Shown: positions 35,876 to 47,541 of the stretch, one piece after another | Layout: the number at the start of each line of letters is the position of its first letter | How positions within the stretch are numbered: position 1 is the stretch's first letter | Assembly (NCBI GenBank): GCA_914767715.1 | Contig: OU612067.1 | Location: 21,180,162-21,240,161, forward strand | Source of the DNA: Membranipora membranacea | Lineage: Eukaryota; Bryozoa; Gymnolaemata; Cheilostomatida; Membraniporidae | Direction of reading: 5' to 3' | Length of the DNA stretch: 60,000 nucleotides | The notes under the pieces: generated by a model | Told to the model about the DNA's origin: nothing | The model's input: only the letters and a program-made list of their open reading frames with translations | Database searches by the model: none | Made by a program: the position numbers and the translations under genes

Positions 35876-36544
35876 TTAGAGTAGGTTATGAGGAAATCTA
35901 TTTTTTGAACTGGCCGTAAAAAAAGCAAAGGGTCCCCCCCTTTGTTATTTTTTTTAATTTTAAAATCGCTCTCATTTCCGTTCTATTTATCGTAGGATCT
36001 TCATATTCTGGAATTTGAATGAGGCCAATGAGGCCATTAACTGGTCCGAGTTTGAAAGAATTCCGATGGCTATTCAAATTTTTTACCCTGCGTTTGGCAT
36101 GTTTTTTAATGACAAAAGTGGCCCCCGTTAAAAATGTCGCTGACGCCAAACTAAAAGGGGCAGCCCAAAACGGGTCTCAGTTCCAAAGTCAGCATGAAAT
36201 TCACTACGGTTGAGAGTAGGTTAGGAGGAAATCTATTTTTTGAACTGGCCGTAAAAAAAGCAAAGGGTCCCCCCTTTGGTACTTTTTGTAATTTTAAAGT
36301 CGCTCTTATTTCCGTTCTATTTATCGTAGGATCTTCATATTCTGGAATTTGAATAAGGCCAATGAGGCCATCAACTGGTCCGAGTTTTAAAGATTTCCGA
36401 CGGCTATTTAAATTTTTTACCCTGCGTTTGGCATGTTTTTTAATGACAAAAATGGCCCTCGTTAAAAATGTCGCTGACGCCAAACTAAAAGGGGCAGCCC
36501 GAAACGGGTTTCAGTTCCAAAGTCAGCATGAAATTCCCCACGGT

Positions 36545-37211
36545 TTAGAGTAGGTTAGGAGGAAATCTATTTTTTGAACTGGCCGTAAAAAAAGCAAAGG
36601 GTCCTCCGTTTGTTACTTTTTTTAATTTTAAAATCGCTCTCATTTCCGTTCTATTTATGTTAGGATCTTCATATTCTGGAATTTGAATGAGGCCAATAAG
36701 GCCATCAACTGGTCCAAGTTTGAAAGAATTCCGATGGCTATTTAAATTTTTTACCCTGCGTTTGGCATGTTTTTTAATGACAAAAGTGGCCCCCGTCAAA
36801 AATGTCGCTGACGCCAAACTAAAAGGGGCAGCCCCAAACGGGTTTCAGTTCCAAAGTCAGCATAAAATTCACTACGGTTTAGAGTAGGTTATGAGGAAAT
36901 CTATTTTTTGAACTGGCCGTAAAAAAGCAAAGGGTCCACCCTTTGTTACTTTTTTAAATTTTGAAATCGCTCTCATTTCCGTTCTATTTATCGTAGGATC
37001 TTCATATTCTGGAATATGAACGAGGCCAATGAGGCCATCAACTGGTCCGAGTTTGAAAGAATTCCGATGGCTATTTAAATTTTTTACCCTGCGTTTGGCA
37101 TGTTTTTTAATGACAAAAGTGGCCCCCGTTAAAAATGTCGCTGACGCCAAACTAAAAGGGGCAGCCCGAAACAGGTTTCAGTTCCAAAGTCAGCATGAAA
37201 TTCCCCACGGT
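36545..37211. repeat. 2-mer, copy 1
   Basis: Unit one carries GTCCTCCGTTTG, ATGTTAGGATC, CCAATAAGGCC and GGTCCAAG. Unit two carries GGGTCCACCC, TTTTGAAATCGC and GAATATGAACGAGG. The pair is repeated at 37212-37877. The same pair occurs twice in 21-mer copy 2 (43540, 44207) and twice again at 51547 and 52214. Confidence 0.88.
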
Positions 37212-37877
37212 TTAGAGTAGGTTATGAGGAAATCTATTTTTTGAACTGGCCGTAAAAAAAGCAAAGGGTCCTCCGTTTGTTACTTTTTTTAATTTTAAAA
37301 TCGCTCTCATTTCCGTTCTATTTATGTTAGGATCTTCATATTCTGGAATTTGAATGAGGCCAATAAGGCCAACAACTGGTCCAAGTTTGAAAGAATTCCG
37401 ATGGCTATTTAAATTTTTTACCCTGCGTTTGGCATGTTTTTTAATGACAAAAGTGGCCCCCGTTAAAATGTCGCTGACGCCAAACTAAAAGGGGCAGCCC
37501 CAAACGGGTTTCAGTTCCAAAGTCAGCATAAAATTCACCACGGTTTAGAGTAGGTTATGAGGAAATCTATTTTTTGAACTGGCCGTCAAAAAGCAAAGGG
37601 TCCACCCTTTGTTACTTCTTTAAATTTTGAAATCGCTCTCATTTCCGTTCTATTTATCGTAGGATCTTCATATTCTGGAATATGAATGAGGCCAATGAGG
37701 CCATCAACTGGTCCGAGTTTGAAAGAATTCCGATGGCTATTTAAATTTTTTACCCTGCGTTTGGCATGTTTTTTAATGACAAAAGTGGCCCCCGTTAAAA
37801 ATGTCGCTGACGCCAAACTAAAAGGGGCAGCCCGAAACAGGTTTCAGTTCCAAAGTCAGCATGAAATTCCCCACGGT
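37212..37877. repeat. 2-mer, copy 2
   Basis: Tandem copy of 36545-37211, with private changes CCAACAACTGG, GTTAAAATGTCG (one A lost), GGCCGTCAAAAAGC and GTTACTTCTTTAAA. The last two break the quasi-palindrome arms. Confidence 0.88.
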
Positions 37878-38211
37878 TTAGAGTAGGTTATGAGGAAATC
37901 TATTTTCTGAACTGGCCGTAAAAAAAGCAAAGGGTCCTCCCTTTGTTACTTTTTTTATTTTTAAAATCGCTCTCATTTCCGTTCTATTTATCGTAGGATC
38001 TTCATATTCTGGAATTTGAATGAGGCCAATGAGGCCATCAACTGGTCCGAGTTTGAAAGAATTCCGATGGCTATTTAAATTTTTTACCCTGCGTTTGGCA
38101 TGTTTTTTAATGACAAAAGTGGCCCCCGTTAAAAATGTCGCTGACGCCAAACTAAAGGGGGCAGCCCAAAACGGGTTTCAGTTCCAAAGTCAGCATGATA
38201 TTCCCCACGGT

Positions 38212-40546
38212 TTAGAGTAGGTTATGAGGAACTCTATTTTTTGAACTGGCCCTAAAAAAAGCAAAGGGTCCTCCCTTTGTTACTTTTTTTAATTTTAAAA
38301 TCGCTCTCATTTCCGTTCTATTTATCGTAGGATCTTCATATTCCGGAATTTGAATGAGGCTAATGAAGCCATCAACTGGTCCGAGTTTGAAAGAATTCCG
38401 ATGGCTATTTAAATTTCTTACCCTGCGTTTGACATGTTTTTAAATGACAAAAGTGGCCCCCGTTAAAAGTGTCGCTGACGCCAAACTAAAAGGGGCAGCC
38501 CGAAACGGGTTTCAGTTCCTAAGTCAGCATGAACTTCCCCACGGTTTAGAGTAGGTTATGAGGAAATCTATTTTTTGAACTGGCCGTAAAAAAGCAAAGG
38601 GTCCCCCCTTTGTTACTTTTTTTAATTTTAAAGTCGCTCTCATTTCCGTTCTATTTATCGTAGGATCTTCATATTCTGGAATTTGAATGAGGCCAATGAG
38701 GCCATCAACTGGTCCGAGTTTGAAAGAATTCCGTTGGCTATTTAAATTTTTTACCCTGCGTTTGGCATGTTTTTTAATGACAAAAATGGCCCTTGTTAAA
38801 AATGTCGCTGACGCCAAACTAAAAGGGGCAGCCCCAAACGGGTTTCAGTTCCAAAGTCAGCATGAAATTCCCCATGGTTTAGAGTAGGTTAGGAGGAAAT
38901 CTATTATTTGAACTGACCGTAAAAAAAGCAAAGGGTCCCCCCTTTGTCACTATTTTCAATTTTAAAGTCGCTCTCATTTCCGTTCTATTTATTGTAGGAT
39001 CTTCATCTTCAGGAATTTGAATGAGGCCAATGAGGTTATCAACTGGTCCAAGTTTGAAAGAATTCCTATGGCTATTTAAATATATTTCCCTGCGTTTGGC
39101 ATGTTTTTTAATGACAAAAGTGGCCCTCGTTAAAAATGTCGCTGACGCCAAACTAAAAGGGGCAGCCCCAAACGGGTTTCAGTTCCAAAGTCAGCATGAA
39201 ATTCCCCACGGTTTAGAGTAGGTTAGGAGGAAATCCATTTTTTGAACGGGCCGTAAAAAAAGCAAAGGGTCCCTCCTTTGTTACTTTTTTTAATTTCAAA
39301 GTCGCTCTCATTTCCGTTCTATTTATTGTACGATCTTCACATTCTGGAATTTGAATGAAGCCAATGAGGCCATCCACTGGTCCGAGTTTGAAAGAAATCC
39401 GATGGCTATTTAAATTTTTTACCCCGCGTTTGGCATGTTTTTTGATGACAAAAGTTGCGCTCGTAAAAAATGTCGCTGACGCCAAACTAAAGGGGGCAGC
39501 CCCAAACGAGTTTCAGTTCCAAAGTCAGCATGAAATTCCCCACGGTTTAGAGTAGGTTATGAGGAAATCTATTTTTTGAACTGGCCGTAAAAAAAGCAAA
39601 GGGTCCCCCCTTTGTTACTTTTTTTAATTTTAAAGTCGCTCTCATTTCTGTTCCATTTATCGTAGGATCTTCATATTCTGGAATTTGAATGAGGCCAATA
39701 AGGCCATCAACTGGTCCGTGTTTGAAAGAATTCCGATGGCTATTTAAATTTTTTACCCTGCGTTTGGCATGTTTTTTAATGACAAAAGTTGCCATCGTTA
39801 AAAATGTCGCTGACGCCAAACTAAAGGGGGCAGCCCGAAACGGGTTTCAGTTCCTAAGTCAGCATGAAATTCCCCACGGTTTAGAGTAGGTTATGAGGAA
39901 ATCTATTTTTTGAACTGGCCGTAAAAAAAGCAAAGGGTCCTCCCTTTGTTACTTTTTTTTATTTTAAAATCGCTCTCATTTCCGTTCTATTTATGTTAGG
40001 ATCTTCATATTCTGGAATTTGAATGAGGCCAATGAGGCCATCAACTGGTCCGAGTTTGAAAGAATTCCGATGGTTATTTAAATTTTTACCCTGCGTTTGG
40101 CATGTTTTTTAATGCCAAAAGTGGCCCCCGTTAAAAATGTCGCTGACGCCAAACTAAAAGGGGCAGCCCAAAACGGGTTTCAGTTCCAAAGTCAGCATGA
40201 AATTTCTTACGGTTTAGAGTAGGTTATGAGGAAGTCTAATTTTTGAACTGGCCGTAAAAAAGCAAAGGGTCCTCCCTTTGTTACTTTTTTTAATTTTAAA
40301 ATCGCTCTCATTTCCGTTCTATTTATCGTAGGATCTTCATATTCTGGAATTTGAATGAGGCCAATGAGGCCATCAACTGGTCCGAGTTTGAAAGAATTCC
40401 GATGGCTATTTAAATTTTTTACCCTGCGTTTGACATGTTTTTTAATGACAAAAGTGGCCCCCGTTAAAAGTGTCGCTGACGCCAAACTAAAGGGGGCAGC
40501 CCGAAACGGGTCTCAGTTCCAAAGTCAGCATGAAATTCACTACGGT
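38212..40546. repeat. 7-mer higher-order repeat, copy 1 (2335 bp)
   Basis: Order: E-right unit with GGAACTCTATTTT and GGCCCTAAAA (38212), A6-tract unit with CCGTTGGC (38546), F, G, C-left hybrid with GTTGCCATCG (39547), GTTAGGATC unit (39881), and GAAGTCTAATTTTTG unit (40214). The next unit (40547) restarts the series but leaves it in the hybrid at 40881. Confidence 0.88.
39547..39880 (+). repeat. hybrid monomer C/34218-type
   Basis: The left part is type C (TTTCTGTTCC, GGTCCGTGTTTG) with CCAATAAGGCC. The right part is ACCCTGCG, GTTGCCATCG, CCCGAAACGGG and TTCCTAAG, as in the unit at 34218. The switch lies between offsets about 172 and 209. The hybrid has been carried along to 46542 and 48877 by the 21-mer and 7-mer duplications. 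Confidence 0.82.
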
Positions 40547-40880
40547 TTAGAGTAGGTTATGAGGAACTCTATTTTTTGAACTGGCCCTAAAAAAAGCAAA
40601 GGGTCCTCCCTTTGTTACTTTTTTTAATTTTAAAATCGCTCTCATTTCCGTTCTATTTATCGTAGGATCTTCATATTCCGGAATTTGAATGAGGCTAATG
40701 AAGCCATCAACTGGTCCGAGTTTGAAAGAATTCCGATGGCTATTTAAATTTCTTACCCTGCGTTTGACATGTTTTTAAATGACAAAAGTGGCCCCCGTTA
40801 AAAGTGTCGCTGACGCCAAACTAAAAGGGGCAGCCCGAAACGGGTTTCAGTTCCTAAGTCAGCATGAACTTCCCCACGGT

Positions 40881-41212
40881 TTAGAGTAGGTTATGAGGAA
40901 ATCTATTTTTTAACTGGCCGTAAAAAAGCAAAGGGTCCCCCCTTTGTTACTTTTTTTAATTTTAAAGTCGCTCTCATTTCCGTTCTATTTATCGTAGGAT
41001 CTTCATATTCTGGAATTTGAATGAGGCCAATGAGGCCATCAACTGGTCCGAGTTTGAAAGAATTCCGATGGCTATTTAAATTTTTTACCCTGCGTTTGAC
41101 ATGTTTTTTAATGACAAAAGTGGCCCCCGTTAAAAGTGTCGCTGACGCCAAACTAAAAGGGGCAGCCCGAAACGGGTCGTAGTTCCAAAGTCAGCATGAA
41201 ATTCCCTACGGT
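40881..41212 (+). repeat. 332-bp hybrid monomer at the 21-mer junction
   Basis: The left part is of the 38546/45541/47876 type (GAACTTCCCCACGG just before it, GGGTCCCCCC, AAAGTCGC). The right part is of the 33885 type (CCGATGGC, GTTTGACATG, GGGTCGTAG). The switch lies between offsets about 88 and 189. It also lacks a G (ATTTTTTAACTGG). This is the novel joint expected when two copies of the array misalign by 21 units and exchange. Confidence 0.9.
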
Positions 41213-42544
41213 TTAGAGTAGGTTATGAGGAAATCTATTTTTTGAACTAGCCGTAAAAAAGCAAAGGGTCCACCCTTTGTTACTTTTTTTAATTTTAAAA
41301 TCGCTCTCAGTTCCGTTCTATTTATCGTAGGATCTTCATATTCTGGAATTTGAATGAGGCCAATAAGGCCATCAACTGGTCCGAGTTTAAAAGAATTCCG
41401 ATGGCTATTTAAATTTTTTACCCTGCGTTTGGCATGTTTTTTAATGACAAAAGTTGCCATCGTTAAAAATGTCGCTGACGCCAAACTAAAGGGGGCAGCC
41501 CGAAACGGGTTTCAGTTCCTAAGTCAGCATGAAATTCCCCACGGTTTAGAGTAGGTTATGAGGAAATCTATTTTTTGAACTGGCCGTAAAAAAAGCAAAG
41601 GGTCCTCCCTTTGTTACTTTTTTTTATTTTAAAATCGCTCTCATTTCCGTTCTATTTATGTTAGGATCTTCATATTCTGGAATTTGAATGAGGCCAATGA
41701 GGCCATCAACTGGTCCGAGTTTGAAAGAATTCCGATGGTTATTTAAATTTTTACCCTGCGTTTGGCATGTTTTTTAATGCCAAAAGTGGCCCCCGTTAAA
41801 AATGTCGCTGACGCCAAACTAAAAGGGGCAGCCCAAAACGGGTTTCAGTTCCAAAGTCAGCATGAAATTTCTTACGGTTTAGAGTAGGTTATGAGGAAAT
41901 CTAATTTTTGAACTGGCCGTAAAAAAGCAAAGGGTCCTCCCTTTGTTACTTTTTTTAATTTTAAAATCGCTCTCATTTCCGTTCTATTTATCGTAGGATC
42001 TTCATATTCTGGAATTTGAATGAGGCCAATGAGGCCATCAACTGGTCCGAGTTTGAAAGAATTCCGATGGCTATTTAAATTTTTTACCCTGCGTTTGACA
42101 TGTTTTTTAATGACAAAAGTGGCCCCCGTTAAAAGTGTCGCTGACGCCAAACTAAAAGGGGCAGCCCGAAACGGGTCTCAGTTCCAAAGTCAGCATGAAA
42201 CTCACTACGGTTTAGAGTAGGTTATGAGGAAATCTATTTTTTGAACTGGCTGTAAAAAAGCAAAGGGTCCATCCTTTGTTACTTTTTTTAATTTTAAAAT
42301 CGCTCTCATTTCCGTTCTATTTATCGTAGGATCTTCATATTCCGGAATTTGAATGAGGCCAATAAGGCCATCAACTGGTCCGAGTTTAAAAGAATTCCGA
42401 TGGCTATTTAAGTTTTTTACCCTGCGTTTGGCATGTTTTTTAATGACAAAAGTTGCCATCGTTAAAAATGTCGCTGACGCCAAACTAAAAGGGGCAGCCC
42501 GAAACGGGTTTCAGTTCCAAAGTCAGCATGAAATTCCCCACGGT

Positions 42545-42870
42545 TTAGAGTAGGTTATGAGGAAATCTATTTTTTGAACTGGCCGTAAAAAAAGCAAAGG
42601 GTCCCCCCTTTGTTACTTTTTTAAATTTTAAAATCGCTCTCATTTCCGTTCTATTTATCGTAGGATCTTCATATTCTGGAATTTGAATGAGGCCAATGAG
42701 GCCATCAACTGGTCCGAGTTTAAAAGAATTCCGATGGCTATTTAAATTTTTTACCCTGCGTTTGGCATGTTTTTTAATGACAAAAGTGGCCCCCGTTAAA
42801 AATGTCGCTGACGCCAAACTAAAAGGGGCAGGGGTTTCAGTTCCAAAGTCAGCATGAAATTCCCCACGGT
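42545..42870 (+). repeat. 326-bp monomer with 8-bp deletion, copy 2
   Basis: Same deletion at 42829, 6995 bp from the first. A third relative of this neighbourhood (49877-50544) lacks the unit altogether. Confidence 0.93.
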
Positions 42871-45206
42871 TTAGAGTAGGTTATGAGGAAATCTATTTTT
42901 TGAACTGGCCGTAAAAAAAGCAAAGGGTCCCCCCCTTTGTTACTTTTTTTAATTTTAAAATCGCTCTCATTTCCGTTCTATTTATCGTAGGATCTTCATA
43001 TTCTGGAATTTGAATGAGGCCAATGAGGCCATTAACTGGTCCGAGTTTGAAAGAATTCCGATGGCTATTCAAATTTTTTACCCTGCGTTTGGCATGTTTT
43101 TTAATGACAAAAGTGGCCCCCGTTAAAAATGTCGCTGACGCCAAACTAAAAGGGGCAGCCCAAAACGGGTCTCAGTTCCAAAGTCAGCATGAAATTCACT
43201 ACGGTTGAGAGTAGGTTAGGAGGAAATCTATTTTTTGAACTGGCCGTAAAAAAAGCAAAGGGTCCCCCCTTTGGTACTTTTTGTAATTTTAAAGTCGCTC
43301 TTATTTCCGTTCTATTTATCGTAGGATCTTCATATTCTGGAATTTGAATAAGGCCAATGAGGCCATCAACTGGTCCGAGTTTTAAAGATTTCCGACGGCT
43401 ATTTAAATTTTTTACCCTGCGTTTGGCATGTTTTTTAATGACAAAAATGGCCCTCGTTAAAAATGTCGCTGACGCCAAACTAAAAGGGGCAGCCCGAAAC
43501 GGGTTTCAGTTCCAAAGTCAGCATGAAATTCCCCACGGTTTAGAGTAGGTTAGGAGGAAATCTATTTTTTGAACTGGCCGTAAAAAAAGCAAAGGGTCCT
43601 CCGTTTGTTACTTTTTTTAATTTTAAAATCGCTCTCATTTCCGTTCTATTTATGTTAGGATCTTCATATTCTGGAATTTGAATGAGGCCAATAAGGCCAT
43701 CAACTGGTCCAAGTTTGAAAGAATTCCGATGGCTATTTAAATTTTTTACCCTGCGTTTGGCATGTTTTTTAATGACAAAAGTGGCCCCCGTCAAAAATGT
43801 CGCTGACGCCAAACTAAAAGGGGCAGCCCCAAACGGGTTTCAGTTCCAAAGTCAGCATAAAATTCACTACGGTTTAGAGTAGGTTATGAGGAAATCTATT
43901 TTTTGAACTGGCCGTAAAAAAGCAAAGGGTCCACCCTTTGTTACTTTTTTAAATTTTGAAATCGCTCTCATTTCCGTTCTATTTATCGTAGGATCTTCAT
44001 ATTCTGGAATATGAACGAGGCCAATGAGGCCATCAACTGGTCCGAGTTTGAAAGAATTCCGATGGCTATTTAAATTTTTTACCCTGCGTTTGGCATGTTT
44101 TTTAATGACAAAAGTGGCCCCCGTTAAAAATGTCGCTGACGCCAAACTAAAAGGGGCAGCCCGAAACAGGTTTCAGTTCCAAAGTCAGCATGAAATTCCC
44201 CACGGTTTAGAGTAGGTTATGAGGAAATCTATTTTTTGAACTGGCCGTAAAAAAAGCAAAGGGTCCTCCGTTTGTTACTTTTTTTAATTTTAAAATCGCT
44301 CTCATTTCCGTTCTATTTATGTTAGGATCTTCATATTCTGGAATTTGAATGAGGCCAATAAGGCCAACAACTGGTCCAAGTTTGAAAGAATTCCGATGGC
44401 TATTTAAATTTTTTACCCTGCGTTTGGCATGTTTTTTAATGACAAAAGTGGCCCCCGTTAAAATGTCGCTGACGCCAAACTAAAAGGGGCAGCCCCAAAC
44501 GGGTTTCAGTTCCAAAGTCAGCATAAAATTCACCACGGTTTAGAGTAGGTTATGAGGAAATCTATTTTTTGAACTGGCCGTCAAAAAGCAAAGGGTCCAC
44601 CCTTTGTTACTTCTTTAAATTTTGAAATCGCTCTCATTTCCGTTCTATTTATCGTAGGATCTTCATATTCTGGAATATGAATGAGGCCAATGAGGCCATC
44701 AACTGGTCCGAGTTTGAAAGAATTCCGATGGCTATTTAAATTTTTTACCCTGCGTTTGGCATGTTTTTTAATGACAAAAGTGGCCCCCGTTAAAAATGTC
44801 GCTGACGCCAAACTAAAAGGGGCAGCCCGAAACAGGTTTCAGTTCCAAAGTCAGCATGAAATTCCCCACGGTTTAGAGTAGGTTATGAGGAAATCTATTT
44901 TCTGAACTGGCCGTAAAAAAAGCAAAGGGTCCTCCCTTTGTTACTTTTTTTATTTTTAAAATCGCTCTCATTTCCGTTCTATTTATCGTAGGATCTTCAT
45001 ATTCTGGAATTTGAATGAGGCCAATGAGGCCATCAACTGGTCCGAGTTTGAAAGAATTCCGATGGCTATTTAAATTTTTTACCCTGCGTTTGGCATGTTT
45101 TTTAATGACAAAAGTGGCCCCCGTTAAAAATGTCGCTGACGCCAAACTAAAGGGGGCAGCCCAAAACGGGTTTCAGTTCCAAAGTCAGCATGATATTCCC
45201 CACGGT

Positions 45207-47541
45207 TTAGAGTAGGTTATGAGGAACTCTATTTTTTGAACTGGCCCTAAAAAAAGCAAAGGGTCCTCCCTTTGTTACTTTTTTTAATTTTAAAATCGCT
45301 CTCATTTCCGTTCTATTTATCGTAGGATCTTCATATTCCGGAATTTGAATGAGGCTAATGAAGCCATCAACTGGTCCGAGTTTGAAAGAATTCCGATGGC
45401 TATTTAAATTTCTTACCCTGCGTTTGACATGTTTTTAAATGACAAAAGTGGCCCCCGTTAAAAGTGTCGCTGACGCCAAACTAAAAGGGGCAGCCCGAAA
45501 CGGGTTTCAGTTCCTAAGTCAGCATGAACTTCCCCACGGTTTAGAGTAGGTTATGAGGAAATCTATTTTTTGAACTGGCCGTAAAAAAGCAAAGGGTCCC
45601 CCCTTTGTTACTTTTTTTAATTTTAAAGTCGCTCTCATTTCCGTTCTATTTATCGTAGGATCTTCATATTCTGGAATTTGAATGAGGCCAATGAGGCCAT
45701 CAACTGGTCCGAGTTTGAAAGAATTCCGTTGGCTATTTAAATTTTTTACCCTGCGTTTGGCATGTTTTTTAATGACAAAAATGGCCCTTGTTAAAAATGT
45801 CGCTGACGCCAAACTAAAAGGGGCAGCCCCAAACGGGTTTCAGTTCCAAAGTCAGCATGAAATTCCCCATGGTTTAGAGTAGGTTAGGAGGAAATCTATT
45901 ATTTGAACTGACCGTAAAAAAAGCAAAGGGTCCCCCCTTTGTCACTATTTTCAATTTTAAAGTCGCTCTCATTTCCGTTCTATTTATTGTAGGATCTTCA
46001 TCTTCAGGAATTTGAATGAGGCCAATGAGGTTATCAACTGGTCCAAGTTTGAAAGAATTCCTATGGCTATTTAAATATATTTCCCTGCGTTTGGCATGTT
46101 TTTTAATGACAAAAGTGGCCCTCGTTAAAAATGTCGCTGACGCCAAACTAAAAGGGGCAGCCCCAAACGGGTTTCAGTTCCAAAGTCAGCATGAAATTCC
46201 CCACGGTTTAGAGTAGGTTAGGAGGAAATCCATTTTTTGAACGGGCCGTAAAAAAAGCAAAGGGTCCCTCCTTTGTTACTTTTTTTAATTTCAAAGTCGC
46301 TCTCATTTCCGTTCTATTTATTGTACGATCTTCACATTCTGGAATTTGAATGAAGCCAATGAGGCCATCCACTGGTCCGAGTTTGAAAGAAATCCGATGG
46401 CTATTTAAATTTTTTACCCCGCGTTTGGCATGTTTTTTGATGACAAAAGTTGCGCTCGTAAAAAATGTCGCTGACGCCAAACTAAAGGGGGCAGCCCCAA
46501 ACGAGTTTCAGTTCCAAAGTCAGCATGAAATTCCCCACGGTTTAGAGTAGGTTATGAGGAAATCTATTTTTTGAACTGGCCGTAAAAAAAGCAAAGGGTC
46601 CCCCCTTTGTTACTTTTTTTAATTTTAAAGTCGCTCTCATTTCTGTTCCATTTATCGTAGGATCTTCATATTCTGGAATTTGAATGAGGCCAATAAGGCC
46701 ATCAACTGGTCCGTGTTTGAAAGAATTCCGATGGCTATTTAAATTTTTTACCCTGCGTTTGGCATGTTTTTTAATGACAAAAGTTGCCATCGTTAAAAAT
46801 GTCGCTGACGCCAAACTAAAGGGGGCAGCCCGAAACGGGTTTCAGTTCCTAAGTCAGCATGAAATTCCCCACGGTTTAGAGTAGGTTATGAGGAAATCTA
46901 TTTTTTGAACTGGCCGTAAAAAAAGCAAAGGGTCCTCCCTTTGTTACTTTTTTTTATTTTAAAATCGCTCTCATTTCCGTTCTATTTATGTTAGGATCTT
47001 CATATTCTGGAATTTGAATGAGGCCAATGAGGCCATCAACTGGTCCGAGTTTGAAAGAATTCCGATGGTTATTTAAATTTTTACCCTGCGTTTGGCATGT
47101 TTTTTAATGCCAAAAGTGGCCCCCGTTAAAAATGTCGCTGACGCCAAACTAAAAGGGGCAGCCCAAAACGGGTTTCAGTTCCAAAGTCAGCATGAAATTT
47201 CTTACGGTTTAGAGTAGGTTATGAGGAAGTCTAATTTTTGAACTGGCCGTAAAAAAGCAAAGGGTCCTCCCTTTGTTACTTTTTTTAATTTTAAAATCGC
47301 TCTCATTTCCGTTCTATTTATCGTAGGATCTTCATATTCTGGAATTTGAATGAGGCCAATGAGGCCATCAACTGGTCCGAGTTTGAAAGAATTCCGATGG
47401 CTATTTAAATTTTTTACCCTGCGTTTGACATGTTTTTTAATGACAAAAGTGGCCCCCGTTAAAAGTGTCGCTGACGCCAAACTAAAGGGGGCAGCCCGAA
47501 ACGGGTCTCAGTTCCAAAGTCAGCATGAAATTCACTACGGT
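45207..47541. repeat. 7-mer higher-order repeat, copy 2
   Basis: Same seven units as 38212-40546 (shift 6995), and tandem with 47542-49876 (shift 2335). Confidence 0.9.

Larger units (their letters stand above)
34020..41014. repeat. 21-mer higher-order repeat, copy 1 (6995 bp)
   Basis: Twenty-one units (6995 bp) repeat immediately at about 41015-48009. The ends lie inside units 33885, 40881 and 47876, so the coordinates are good to about 50 bp. Rare markers coincide at exactly 6995 bp: GGGTCGTAGTTCC (34181/41176), the 8-bp deletion (35834/42829), GGTTGAGAGTAGG (36211/43206) and GGAAGTCTAATTTTTG (near 40230/47225). I found only two base differences by eye (35256 C to 42251 T, and 35948 T to 42943 C), so the duplication is very young or an assembly duplication. 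Confidence 0.9.
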
